This document shows, one piece after another, positions 50,381 to 59,112 of a stretch of DNA of 64,000 bases (the stretch's first letter is position 1; each line of letters opens with the position of its first letter). The stretch covers positions 61,152-125,151 of the forward strand of contig DETL01000020.1 in NCBI GenBank assembly GCA_002361625.1, in the 5' to 3' direction. Source of the stretch: Bacteroidales bacterium UBA3289. Lineage in GTDB: Bacteria > Bacteroidota > Bacteroidia > Bacteroidales > UBA932. The translations under genes were made by a program, and so were the position numbers. Below the pieces are notes generated by a model, which had not been told where the DNA came from, did no database searches, and saw only the letters and a program-made list of their open reading frames with translations.

Positions 50381-51826
50381 TTACAATGCCAGGCGGAATC
50401 CCATCGTGGTCTTGAAATGGTTCGCCAGGTTTTCCGAGCGTTTGCTTACCCGGGTTTTCCAGAAAACGGTGGCCGCGCTGCCGCTGCGCAGGACGCGGAA
50501 ATCCCGGCCGTTTTCCTTGTAGGAAGGACCGGTCGGATTCACCTGGGCCTCGGAAGGATAGGCAGCGAACAGGTCCTGACACCATTCCCAGACGTTCCCG
50601 GACATGTCGTACAGTCCCAGTTCGTTGGGATCCAGCGATCCCACCGGCTTCGGGTTCATCTCCTTGTCGCAGACGGAGACCCATTCATGGAACCGGCTTC
50701 CGGCAAAGGCCGTGTGCCGGCTCTTGTTCCCGCCGCGTGCCGCGAACTCCCACTCCGCTTCCGTCGGAAGACGGAACTTCCGTCCGGTCAATTCGTTCAG
50801 TTTGCGGATAAAGGCCTGGGCATCATACCAGCTCACGTTGCCAGCCGGGTACTTTCCCCCCTTTACCAAGGGGAGTGACCGGCCCATGACCGCCTCCCAG
50901 AGCTCACAGGTCACCTCATACTGTCCGATCATGAAATTGTCCAGGGTGACGGTATGGACCGGGAATTCGTTCGCTTCGGCCGGTTTCCCCTGTTCCTCGG
51001 TCGCCCCCATCTGGAAGGTACCGCCTTCGACCGGCAGCATCTTGAAGGAAACGCCCTGGACCGTGATGGTTTCCGGAACGAGTTTCTCGATCTTTTCCCG
51101 GGGAGGACGGTTATGGACGATTACGTCCATGATCTCCTGCGGACAGGGGTCTCCCGTAGAGACCGCGATCCTGAGTCCCAGATCCTCCGCCTTCACATAG
51201 GAAGCCAGCCCGGTCCGGGTGGAAGCCTTCCCTTTCTGGGCAAAACTACCGCCCCGCACGACACGCTCTTCTCCTACCGAAGGACCTTGCGGGTTGATAT
51301 ACAAGCTGTCGCGGAATTTTTCCGCCCAACGGTCGGAGCACCATTCCCGGACTCCCTCGGCCATGGAAGCGTCCTGACGGGCGGCATATTCCCATTCGGA
51401 TTCCGTCGCCAGCCGGAAAGGGATACCCGTTTTACGGGAAAGCTTTTCCGTAAACTGGACGGCATCCTTCCAATCCACGCGCGTCACCGGCGCTTCCGGT
51501 TTTTTCACGGAAGAAGGATTCTTGCCCATGACCTCCTCCCACAGCGCCTGGGAAACCTCCCCGGTGCCGATGGCAAAACCGTCCAGGATGACGGCATGGA
51601 TGGAGGGGTTGCGGACCATACCCTGGTCGAAGGTCTGTCCCATCTGGAAGGTTCCGCCGGGAAGTCCCCGGAGGGTGAATTCGACATCGCCGGCCTTCAA
51701 ATGAAAGAGGCCGTCCTCCTGCAGATAAGGGGTCAGGTCGGCCGGGGCGTTCACAACGGGGCTTCCGCCGCCGCAGGAAACAGCCGCGAGGAGAGCCCAA
51801 GCCCATACAACAGCTTTTTTCATCAT
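50381..51826 (-). CDS. lipoprotein with tandem FGE/SUMF1 domains
   Basis: A 481-residue exported protein. A lipobox signal (ALLAAVSC, Cys18) is followed by two formylglycine-generating-enzyme-like domains. Domain 1 (about 45-235) begins LPGGTFQMGQTFDQG and is shortened, lacking the central block between EYAAR and REWCSD. Domain 2 (about 270-480) is complete: VEGGTFQMGATEEQG, FRLPTEAEWEFAARGG, YDMSGNVWEWCQDL. Oxidase cysteines of true FGE are not evident, so a binding or structural role is likely. It overlaps the arginase-like gene by 4 nt. Confidence 0.8.
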   Translation of the reverse strand: MMKKAVVWAWALLAAVSCGGGSPVVNAPADLTPYLQEDGLFHLKAGDVEFTLRGLPGGTFQMGQTFDQGMVRNPSIHAVILDGFAIGTGEVSQALWEEVMGKNPSSVKKPEAPVTRVDWKDAVQFTEKLSRKTGIPFRLATESEWEYAARQDASMAEGVREWCSDRWAEKFRDSLYINPQGPSVGEERVVRGGSFAQKGKASTRTGLASYVKAEDLGLRIAVSTGDPCPQEIMDVIVHNRPPREKIEKLVPETITVQGVSFKMLPVEGGTFQMGATEEQGKPAEANEFPVHTVTLDNFMIGQYEVTCELWEAVMGRSLPLVKGGKYPAGNVSWYDAQAFIRKLNELTGRKFRLPTEAEWEFAARGGNKSRHTAFAGSRFHEWVSVCDKEMNPKPVGSLDPNELGLYDMSGNVWEWCQDLFAAYPSEAQVNPTGPSYKENGRDFRVLRSGSAATVFWKTRVSKRSENLANHFKTTMGFRLAL

Positions 51827-52554
51827 GTCCATCTGTCCAGGATCAAATCCTGCAATTCCTTGTTCGTATTTCCGTTGATCCGCAGGTCTTCCGGTGTCGC
51901 TCCCTTGGAAAGGGTAAGCTCCCCGCAAAGGTCCACGGCAACAATCTCACTGCCATCCAACAGGCGCTCCAACCATCCCTCCAGTTGCGCCAGGGAGTAC
52001 GTCCCCTGGCTCCAGTCCGTCCGGGCATCCGCCTGACGAAGGACATCCTTGTCCACCGACAGATAGACCCGGTGCCCTCTCAGGGCGGCAACGAGGTCGT
52101 CAATCCCCTCCTCCAGTTCCCGGTCCACCGTGCCGGCAGCGTTCCGGATCCGCCGGTCCGGACCCAGCGTCCAGACTTCCTCCAGGAAGGGATTCCCCTC
52201 CCGCATCGCCCGTACCCAGCTTCCGCAGCTCAAGACACCGCCGAAGACAGGATCCTGGTCATCCGGGTGGTTGTCCACCAGGACCAGAGTGAAGGGCTCC
52301 CGGACGAAATCCGCCAGGATCTTGGAGACATAGTGGTAGTCCCCGCTGTCAATCCATCGGATCCGGCACGCCTGGAAAGGGGCCAGGCGGCGCCGGATTT
52401 CCCGCTCCGCATCCGGATCGCAGTAGCACGAGGTCCCCTCGAGATCATCCATCCGGACCCGGTGGAAAGGAACGCCCTTTCCGGCCAGGAAAGAGAAGAA
52501 ATCCTCCTCCGCGTACACCTGCGAAAAGTCTGCGACAAGCACCTCCGGTTTCAT
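51823..52554 (-). CDS. arginase-fold (ureohydrolase-like) protein
   Basis: A 243-residue protein with the manganese-site pattern of the arginase/agmatinase fold: IDSGDYHYVSKIL (ligand His), LVDNHPDDQD, VYLSVDKDVL and the closing VAVDLCGE. It is shorter than classical arginases (about 300) and the substrate loop differs, so arginine or agmatine hydrolysis is not assured. A TACCTTTG box (52566-52559) lies only 5 nt before the ATG. It heads a possible transcription unit with the FGE lipoprotein and the gcv genes. Confidence 0.75.
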   Translation of the reverse strand: MKPEVLVADFSQVYAEEDFFSFLAGKGVPFHRVRMDDLEGTSCYCDPDAEREIRRRLAPFQACRIRWIDSGDYHYVSKILADFVREPFTLVLVDNHPDDQDPVFGGVLSCGSWVRAMREGNPFLEEVWTLGPDRRIRNAAGTVDRELEEGIDDLVAALRGHRVYLSVDKDVLRQADARTDWSQGTYSLAQLEGWLERLLDGSEIVAVDLCGELTLSKGATPEDLRINGNTNKELQDLILDRWT

Positions 52555-52633
52555 CTTTCAAAGGTAAGCATTTTCCACGACATACACGGCCGGATGAAGG
52601 CAATATCCCTAATTAAAAATTTTCATTAAACAC

Positions 52634-52663
52634 TTGCATCTTCCAGCAGAATTACTACCTTTG
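52634..52663 (+). promoter_or_regulatory. predicted promoter of the histidine operon
   Basis: TTG at 52634-52636, 19-bp spacer and an exact -7 TACCTTTG at 52656-52663. The leader peptide ATG begins 8 nt later, so transcription probably starts at or just before this ATG. Confidence 0.7.
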
Positions 52664-52670
52664 CAAAAGT

Positions 52671-52733
52671 ATGTGCAAGAGAATCAACAACCTCCATCAT
52701 CACCACCATCTCCTCCGGGACCGGGCGGCGTAG
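52671..52733 (+). CDS. hisL: histidine operon leader peptide with five consecutive His codons
   Basis: A 20-codon frame, ATG to TAG: MCKRINNLHHHHHLLRDRAA. Five His codons in a row (52695-52709) make it a classical attenuation leader for the his genes that follow. The ribosome stalls there when charged tRNA-His is scarce. The leader stop lies inside the segment (52723-52735) that can pair with the terminator's left arm. The peptide itself needs no function. Confidence 0.9.
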   Translation: MCKRINNLHHHHHLLRDRAA

Positions 52734-52770
52734 GTTGTCGTATCTTCTTGACACAGGAAAAGAACACGAA

Positions 52771-52807
52771 GGAGACCTGCCCACCCCGTTGGCAGGCCTC
52801 TTTTTTT
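52771..52807 (+). terminator. his attenuator terminator
   Basis: A GC-rich hairpin (GAG-A-CCTGCC against GGCAGG-C-CTC, 52772-52800, one mismatch) followed by seven T. It lies between the leader peptide and hisG, the position of a transcription attenuator. GGGC (52723-52726) and AGGT (52732-52735) can pair with ACCTGCCC (52775-52782) to form an alternative antiterminator. Confidence 0.85.
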
Positions 52808-52829
52808 ATGAACGAACTAACAGACAGAC

Positions 52830-53681
52830 ATGATCAGAATCGCCATCCAGTCCAAGGGAAGGCTCAACGAAGAGAGCCTTTCCCTCCTCCAGGACATCGG
52901 CATCGAAGTCGATGCCCCCAAGCGGAAACTCCTTTCCCGCTCACAGACTTTCCCCATCGAAGCCCTGTATCTCCGGGACGATGACATTCCCGGAGTCGTC
53001 GCCAGCGGCACGGCCGCCCTCGGCATCGTGGGACTCAACGAAGTGGAAGAGAAAGGGACGCAGGTGGATGTCCTCTGCCGGCTGGGATTCGGCGGCTGCC
53101 GCCTGAGCCTGGCCATTCCCAAGGGGGAAACCTATGAAGGACCGGAGTGGTTCTCCGGCCGCCGCATCGCCACCTCCTACCCGAACATCCTCCGGAAGTT
53201 CCTCAAGGACACGAAGATCGACGCCATCATCGAAGAAATCACCGGATCGGTGGAAATCGCCCCGGCCGTGGGAATCGCCGATGCCATCTTCGACATCGTC
53301 TCGTCCGGCAGCACCCTCATCGCCAACGGCCTCAAGGAGGTGGAAACCGTCTTCGAGTCCGAAGCCGTCCTGATCGCCCGTCCGGGCCTCAGCGAGGAAG
53401 AACAGGCGCTCGTGGACGACCTCCTGTTCCGGATCGAGTCCGAGAACGTCAGCCGCGGCAAGAAATACCTGCTGATGAACCTGCCCAAGGCTTCCCTGGA
53501 AGAGGCCATCCGGATCCTTCCCGCCATGCGGAGTCCGACCGTGATGCCGCTGGCCTCCGGGGACTGGTGCTCCCTGCACTCGGTCATCGACGCGGCGGAC
53601 CTGTGGACCAAAGTCCGGCAGCTCAAAGCCATCGGGGCCGAGGGAATCCTGGTCATGGACGTAGATAAGATCATCCTATGA
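52830..53681 (+). CDS. hisG: ATP phosphoribosyltransferase HisG, long form
   Basis: First enzyme of histidine synthesis (ATP plus PRPP to phosphoribosyl-ATP), 283 residues. N-terminal IRIAIQSKGRLNEESLSLLQ, the PRPP-binding region EEITGSVEIAPAVGIADAIFD and the C-terminal regulatory ACT-like domain (about 210-283) mark the long homohexameric form subject to histidine feedback. The stop overlaps hisD by 4 nt. The gene is downstream of the attenuator. Confidence 0.96.
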   Translation: MIRIAIQSKGRLNEESLSLLQDIGIEVDAPKRKLLSRSQTFPIEALYLRDDDIPGVVASGTAALGIVGLNEVEEKGTQVDVLCRLGFGGCRLSLAIPKGETYEGPEWFSGRRIATSYPNILRKFLKDTKIDAIIEEITGSVEIAPAVGIADAIFDIVSSGSTLIANGLKEVETVFESEAVLIARPGLSEEEQALVDDLLFRIESENVSRGKKYLLMNLPKASLEEAIRILPAMRSPTVMPLASGDWCSLHSVIDAADLWTKVRQLKAIGAEGILVMDVDKIIL

Positions 53682-54955
53682 GAATCATCGAGAATCCGCC
53701 GCGGACGCGCTGGAACGAGCTCGTCCGGCGGGGCGGCGTGGACTATGAAGGCATCCGCCCACGCGTGGAATCCATTTTGGAACAAGTTGAAAAAGAGGGA
53801 GATGCCGCCCTTCCCCGCTTGATGCTGGCCATCGACGGAGTCACGGCCCCCCTCGAAGTTTCCCAAGAAGAAGTGGAGACGGCCTGTGAGCAGGTCGATC
53901 CAAAGGTCCGGGAGGCCATCCGCACGGCCCGGGCCCATATCGAAGCCTTCCACCGCGCCCAGCTTCCCCGGGAAATCCGGGTGGAGACCGCGCCCGGGGT
54001 CGTCTGCATCCAGAAGCCGGTGCCCATCTCCCGGGTGGGCCTGTACATCCCCGGAGGCAGCGCTCCCCTCTTTTCCACCGTCCTCATGCTGGCCGTCCCG
54101 GCCACGCTGGCCGGCTGCCGGGAGCGCATCCTCTGCACCCCGTGCCGGAAAGACGGTTCCATCGCCCCGGAAGTGCTTTTCGCCGCCCGGGAATGCGGGA
54201 TCACCCGGATCTTCCGCATCGGCGGAGCCCAGGCCGTCGCGGCCATGGCCTTCGGGACGGAGACCGTGCCGAAGGTGGACAAGATCTTCGGACCGGGCAA
54301 TCCGTACGTCACCCTCGCGAAGCAGCTGGTCAGCGGACGCAACACCGCCATCGACATGCCCGCCGGCCCGTCGGAAGTGATGGTCCTTGCCGACGGAAGC
54401 GCCCCGGCCGCCTTCGCCGCGGCGGACCTTCTTTCCCAGGCGGAACACGGAAAAGACAGCACGGCCGTCCTCATCTGCACCGAAAGGGATTATGCCGATA
54501 AGGTACTGCAAGAAATTGAAAACCAGAAAAGATTCCTTCCCCGCGATACGCAGGTAGAGGGCTCCCTGGCGCACAGTTTCGCCGTCGTACTACCGGATCT
54601 TCAGGATCTCATCGACTTCGCCGAAGCCTATGCGCCGGAGCACCTGATCGTCGCCCTGGAGAACGCAGCGGAAGCGGCCGAAGGAATCACGGCCACCGGC
54701 AGCGTCTTCATCGGCCCCTGGAGCCCGGAAAGCGCCGGGGACTATGCCTCCGGTACGAACCACACCCTGCCTACCAGCGGCTGGGCCCGTTCCTGCAGCG
54801 GAGTGAACATGGACAGTTTCTTCCGCAAGATGACCCTGCAGGAAATCACCCGCGAAGGCCTCGCCGGTCTCGCCCCGACCATCGTATCCATGGCCCGTGC
54901 CGAGGGGCTGGACGCCCACGCGCAGGCCGTAACCCTCAGAATGCAAGCGAAATGA
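53678..54955 (+). CDS. hisD: histidinol dehydrogenase
   Basis: A 425-residue zinc- and NAD-dependent enzyme catalysing the last two oxidation steps to histidine. The family block VGLYIPGGSAPLFSTVLMLAVP, the long segment KIFGPGNPYVTLAKQLVSG, DMPAGPSEVMV and AEHGKDST are present, with ligand His in PEHLIV. It overlaps hisG and hisC by ATGA junctions. Confidence 0.96.
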   Translation: MRIIENPPRTRWNELVRRGGVDYEGIRPRVESILEQVEKEGDAALPRLMLAIDGVTAPLEVSQEEVETACEQVDPKVREAIRTARAHIEAFHRAQLPREIRVETAPGVVCIQKPVPISRVGLYIPGGSAPLFSTVLMLAVPATLAGCRERILCTPCRKDGSIAPEVLFAARECGITRIFRIGGAQAVAAMAFGTETVPKVDKIFGPGNPYVTLAKQLVSGRNTAIDMPAGPSEVMVLADGSAPAAFAAADLLSQAEHGKDSTAVLICTERDYADKVLQEIENQKRFLPRDTQVEGSLAHSFAVVLPDLQDLIDFAEAYAPEHLIVALENAAEAAEGITATGSVFIGPWSPESAGDYASGTNHTLPTSGWARSCSGVNMDSFFRKMTLQEITREGLAGLAPTIVSMARAEGLDAHAQAVTLRMQAK

Positions 54956-55983
54956 GCCGGATCACCCACCTTGTGCGGCCCAACATTGCGGCCCTCACTC
55001 CCTATTCCACCGCCCGGGACGAGTATGCCGGTCCCATCGGCATCTTCCTGGACGCGAACGAAAGCCCTTACGAGAACGGCTACAACCGGTATCCCGACCC
55101 GCACCAGGCCCTCTTGAAGGCGCGCATCGGCACCATCAAGGACATCCCGGCGGAGAATCTCTTCCTCGGGAACGGTAGTGACGAAGCCATCGACCTGGTA
55201 TTCAGGGTGTTCTGCATACCCAGAAAGGACAATGCCGTAATCATGGCTCCGAGTTACGGGATGTACGGTGTTGCGGCGGACATCAACGACATCGCCGTCC
55301 GGAGCGTCCGCCTGGAGGCCGACTTCTCCCTGGATACGGAGAAACTCCTCGCTGCCTGCGATGCGGATACCAAAGTTATCTTCCTCTGTTCCCCCAACAA
55401 TCCTTCCGGCAATGCTTTCCCGAAAGCGCAGCTGCTGGAAATCTGTGACCGCTTTCCGGGAATTCTGGTCGTCGATGAGGCGTATGCCGATTTCTCCGGC
55501 TACGGAAGCCTGGCCTCCGAGGCCGTTTCGCGGGAGAACCTCATCGTCCTCCAGACGCTCTCCAAGGCCCGTGCGATGGCCGGACTCCGCATCGGTCTTG
55601 CCATCTCCAGCACCGAGGTCATCGGCCTGATGTCCCAGGTCAAATACCCGTACAACCTCAGCCGGGCAGCCATGGAGAAAGCCCTTGAATTCCTGGAGAA
55701 AGACATTGCAGAAGAAGTTAATACGATTATTGGTGAAAGGGAAAGACTACAGGGGATCCTCCCCCGCTACCCCTTTGTCCGGAAAGTATTCCCGAGCGAC
55801 GCGAACTTCCTTCTCGTCCGGGTGGATGCTCCGGACGCCCTCTATGCCTACCTGCTGTACCAGGGAATCATCGTCCGCAACCGGAACCGCGTTCCCGGAT
55901 GTGAAGGATGCCTCCGCCTGACCGTCGGACTCCCGCAAGAAAACGAGGCCCTGCTCCGGGCCCTTGACCGTTACGCCTTATGA
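54952..55983 (+). CDS. hisC: histidinol-phosphate aminotransferase
   Basis: A 343-residue fold-type I PLP aminotransferase. Features are FLDANESPYENGYNRYPDP, LGNGSDEAIDLVFR, SPNNPSGNAFP, VVDEAYADFSGYGS and the PLP lysine in QTLSKARAMAGLRIG. It converts imidazole acetol phosphate to histidinol phosphate. ATGA overlaps connect it to hisD and hisB. Confidence 0.95.
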   Translation: MSRITHLVRPNIAALTPYSTARDEYAGPIGIFLDANESPYENGYNRYPDPHQALLKARIGTIKDIPAENLFLGNGSDEAIDLVFRVFCIPRKDNAVIMAPSYGMYGVAADINDIAVRSVRLEADFSLDTEKLLAACDADTKVIFLCSPNNPSGNAFPKAQLLEICDRFPGILVVDEAYADFSGYGSLASEAVSRENLIVLQTLSKARAMAGLRIGLAISSTEVIGLMSQVKYPYNLSRAAMEKALEFLEKDIAEEVNTIIGERERLQGILPRYPFVRKVFPSDANFLLVRVDAPDALYAYLLYQGIIVRNRNRVPGCEGCLRLTVGLPQENEALLRALDRYAL

Positions 55984-57050
55984 ACAAGACCCTGAAAAAA
56001 GCCCTTTTCATCGACCGGGACGGAACCATCCTGGTGGAGCCCGCCGACGAGCAGATCGACTCCCTGGACAAGTTCGCCTTCGTTCCCGGAGCCATCTCCG
56101 GTCTGAAGGCCGTGACGGGCCTGGGATTCGAACTGGTCCTCGTCTCCAACCAGGACGGCCTGGGAACCCCCTTCTTTCCCGAAGAGACCTTCTGGCCCTG
56201 CCAGACCCTGATGCTCAACACCTTGGCCGGGGAAGGGATCCATTTTGACAACATCCTCATCGACAAGACCTTCCCGCACGAGCATGCCCCCACCCGGAAA
56301 CCCGGGACAGGGATGCTCGGAGCCTATCTGGACGGATCGTATGACCTGGGAGCCAGCTTTGTCATCGGCGACCGGGAGACGGATGTCCAGTTGGCGGCGA
56401 ATCTCGGTGCCAAGGCCCTGCAAGTCGGGCCGATGTCCTGGGCGGAAATCGCGGAGGCCGTCCGCTGCAGCGAACGCCGCGTGCACCTGCAGCGGAAAAC
56501 CCGGGAAACCGACATCTCCCTCACCCTGGATCTGGACGGAAAGGGACCGTCCGGCATATCCACGGGCCTGCATTTCTTCGACCACATGCTGGAGCAGATC
56601 CCGCATCACGGCGGCATAAGCCTGGCGCTGGAATGTCAGGGAGACCTCCAGGTGGACGAGCACCACACCATGGAAGACACGGGGATCGTGCTCGGCCAGG
56701 CCATCGATGCGGCGCTAGGATCCAAAAGAGGCATCGAACGATATGGATTCGCACTTCCGATGGATGAGTGCAAGGCATTGGTCCTGATTGATTTCGGCGG
56801 ACGTGCCGATTTCGTCTGGAACGTGGCTTTCACCCGCGAATTCGTGGGCGACACTCCCACCGAGATGTTCTCCCATTTCTTCAAGTCCCTGTGCACGGCA
56901 GCCCGCTGCAACCTCCGTATCGAGGCCGAGGGCGAAAACAACCACCACCTCGCCGAATCCGTCTTCAAGGCCTTCGCCCGGGCGCTCCGCCAGGCGGTCC
57001 GCCGCAATGTGTTCGACGCTTCGGTCCCCTCATCGAAAGGAACGCTATGA
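55980..57050 (+). CDS. hisB: bifunctional histidinol-phosphatase / imidazoleglycerol-phosphate dehydratase
   Basis: A 356-residue fusion. The N-terminal HAD phosphatase (about 1-165) has FIDRDGTILVEP and VIGDRETDVQLA; the C-terminal dehydratase (about 168-356) has HFFDHMLEQIPHHGGI, DEHHTMEDTGIVLG and ENNHHLAESVFKAFARALR. The fusion type occurs in enteric bacteria and Bacteroidetes. It overlaps hisC and hisH by 4 nt each. Confidence 0.96.
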   Translation: MNKTLKKALFIDRDGTILVEPADEQIDSLDKFAFVPGAISGLKAVTGLGFELVLVSNQDGLGTPFFPEETFWPCQTLMLNTLAGEGIHFDNILIDKTFPHEHAPTRKPGTGMLGAYLDGSYDLGASFVIGDRETDVQLAANLGAKALQVGPMSWAEIAEAVRCSERRVHLQRKTRETDISLTLDLDGKGPSGISTGLHFFDHMLEQIPHHGGISLALECQGDLQVDEHHTMEDTGIVLGQAIDAALGSKRGIERYGFALPMDECKALVLIDFGGRADFVWNVAFTREFVGDTPTEMFSHFFKSLCTAARCNLRIEAEGENNHHLAESVFKAFARALRQAVRRNVFDASVPSSKGTL

Positions 57051-57637
57051 TTGCCATCATCGACTATGACATGGGCAACCTCCGCTCGCTGGAGAACGCC
57101 CTGGACCGCCTCGGGGCGGCCTATACCGTGACGGCCGACCCGGGAACCATCCGCCGCTCCGACAAAGTCATCCTGCCGGGTGTCGGCCACGCCGGCCTGG
57201 CCATGGATAACCTCGTGGAACGCGGGCTGCCGGAGGTGATCCGGTCCCTGCGCCAGCCGGTGCTGGGTATCTGTGTGGGCATGCAAGTGCTTTGCCGGGA
57301 CAGCGAAGAAGCTCCCGAAAAGCCCTGCCTGGGCATTTTCGACGCCCACGTGCGCCGTTTCTCCCCCACCTCCGGTTGCAAGGTCCCGCACATGGGCTGG
57401 AACGATATCAGAAACCTGGAAGGCAAACTGCTCAGGGACCTGGAATCGGGCGCTTACGTCTATTTCGTCCACTCATATTATGCGGGTCTGTGCCCGGATA
57501 CGGTGGCGACCTGCCAGTACGCAGGACAGCTGTTCAGCGCTGCGCTCCGGTATGAAAACTTCTACGGAACGCAGTTCCACCCGGAAAAGAGCGGCTCCGT
57601 CGGCGAAAGGATCCTGCAAAACTTCCTGGCCTTATGA
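57047..57637 (+). CDS. hisH: imidazole glycerol phosphate synthase glutamine amidotransferase subunit
   Basis: A 196-residue class I glutaminase: LPGVGHAG, nucleophile Cys in LGICVGMQVLC, and the His-Glu pair in TQFHPEKSG. It supplies ammonia to HisF. The ATG at 57047 lies in an ATGA overlap with hisB; the open frame extends further upstream, but only as a shadow of hisB. Confidence 0.96.
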   Translation: MIAIIDYDMGNLRSLENALDRLGAAYTVTADPGTIRRSDKVILPGVGHAGLAMDNLVERGLPEVIRSLRQPVLGICVGMQVLCRDSEEAPEKPCLGIFDAHVRRFSPTSGCKVPHMGWNDIRNLEGKLLRDLESGAYVYFVHSYYAGLCPDTVATCQYAGQLFSAALRYENFYGTQFHPEKSGSVGERILQNFLAL

Positions 57638-58359
57638 TCGAGATCATTCCTTCCATCGACATCATCGGAGGCCGCTGCACGCGGCTTTCCCAGGGAGATT
57701 ACGCGACCCAGAAGGATTATGGCGGCGACCCGGCGGAATGGGCCAGGGCCTATGCCGACTGCGGCGTCCGGAGACTTCATCTCGTGGACCTGGAAGGGGC
57801 CAAGGCAAGTGCACCCAAGAACCTCCGCACCCTGGAGAAAATCGCCTCCCTGGGCCTTCTGACGCTCGAATGGGGCGGCGGCATCAAGGATGACGAAGCC
57901 CTCGCATCGGTCTGGAACGCGGGTGCCGACGAGGCCATCATCGGAAGCATCGCGGCGAAAGAGCCGGAACGGATGCTTTCGTGGCTCCGCCGCTACGGAA
58001 GCCGTATCATTCTCGGCGCCGACGCCCGGAACGGCAAAGTCGCCGTCAGCGGATGGCTGGAGGACAGCGGCATCGACCTGGAGGAACTGATCGGGACGTT
58101 CCTGCCTGCCGGCCTGAAACGGGCCATCGTCACGGACATTTCCCGCGACGGAATGCTGCAGGGGCCGTCTTTCGACCTTTACGCGGGACTGCAGGAGCGT
58201 TTCCCCGACCTCGCAGTCATCGTCAGCGGCGGCGTATCATCCCTCAGCGATATCCGCCGGGCGGATGAAATGGGCCTTCCCGGCATCGTCGTGGGCAAGG
58301 CCATCTATGAGAACCGTATCACACTCAAAGACTTGAAGCAATGCTTGCAAAACGGATAA
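57634..58359 (+). CDS. hisA: ProFAR isomerase HisA
   Basis: A 241-residue (beta/alpha)8 barrel. Start IIPSIDIIGGRCTRLSQGDY contains the catalytic Asp, and TDISRDGMLQGPSF the second one, with phosphate-binding WGGGIKDDEA and SGGVSSLSDIRR. It overlaps hisH by 4 nt and hisF by 19 nt. Confidence 0.96.
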   Translation: MIEIIPSIDIIGGRCTRLSQGDYATQKDYGGDPAEWARAYADCGVRRLHLVDLEGAKASAPKNLRTLEKIASLGLLTLEWGGGIKDDEALASVWNAGADEAIIGSIAAKEPERMLSWLRRYGSRIILGADARNGKVAVSGWLEDSGIDLEELIGTFLPAGLKRAIVTDISRDGMLQGPSFDLYAGLQERFPDLAVIVSGGVSSLSDIRRADEMGLPGIVVGKAIYENRITLKDLKQCLQNG

Positions 58360-59099
58360 TCCCCTGCCTGGATGTCAAGGACGGCCGCGTGGTGAAGGGT
58401 ATCAACTTCCTGGGCCTGAAGGAGGTGGGCGACGCCGTGGAACTCGGCCGCCGGTACGCCCTGGAAGGGGCCGACGAACTCGTGTATCTGGACATCAGCG
58501 CCACGCTGGAAGGCCGGAAGACCTTCGCGGAACTGGTTTCCCGGGTCGCGGAGGCCGTGAACATCCCTTTTACCGTGGGCGGCGGCATCCGGAGTCTGGA
58601 CGACGCCTCCCGCCTGCTGGATGCCGGAGCCGACAAGATCACCGTGAACAGCGCCGCCCTCGCCCGGCCGGAACTCATCGGCGAAATCGCGGCCAAGTAC
58701 GGCCGTCAGTTCGTCGTCGTCGCCATCGACGCGAAAAAAGGACCGGACGGACGCTGGATGGCAATCACGCACGGTGGCAGCAAACCTTCGGACAAGGAGC
58801 TGTTTTCCTGGGCCCAGGAGGCCGAAGCGCGCGGTGCCGGCGAGATCCTTTTCACGTCCATGGACCATGACGGGACCCGGAACGGCTACCCTTGCGACAC
58901 ATACGCCGCTTTGTCCGATCGGCTGAGCATCCCCGTCATCGCTTCCGGTGGTGCCGGGAGCGTGGAAGACATTGCCGCCGTCCTTACGGAGGGCAAGGCC
59001 GATGCCGCCCTGGCCGCCAGCATTTTCCATTATGGACAATATACCGTGGCGGAAGTGAAACGCCAGCTCGCGGAGGCGGGCATTCCTGTACGCATCTAA
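58341..59099 (+). CDS. hisF: imidazole glycerol phosphate synthase cyclase subunit
   Basis: A 252-residue barrel: RIIPCLDVKDGRVVKGINF, the phosphate loop FTVGGGIRSLDDASR and FTSMDHDGTRNGY with the second catalytic Asp. Works with HisH to form imidazole glycerol phosphate and AICAR. It starts inside hisA. Confidence 0.96.
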   Translation: MLAKRIIPCLDVKDGRVVKGINFLGLKEVGDAVELGRRYALEGADELVYLDISATLEGRKTFAELVSRVAEAVNIPFTVGGGIRSLDDASRLLDAGADKITVNSAALARPELIGEIAAKYGRQFVVVAIDAKKGPDGRWMAITHGGSKPSDKELFSWAQEAEARGAGEILFTSMDHDGTRNGYPCDTYAALSDRLSIPVIASGGAGSVEDIAAVLTEGKADAALAASIFHYGQYTVAEVKRQLAEAGIPVRI

Positions 59100-59112
59100 T
59101 GAATTGACAGAC

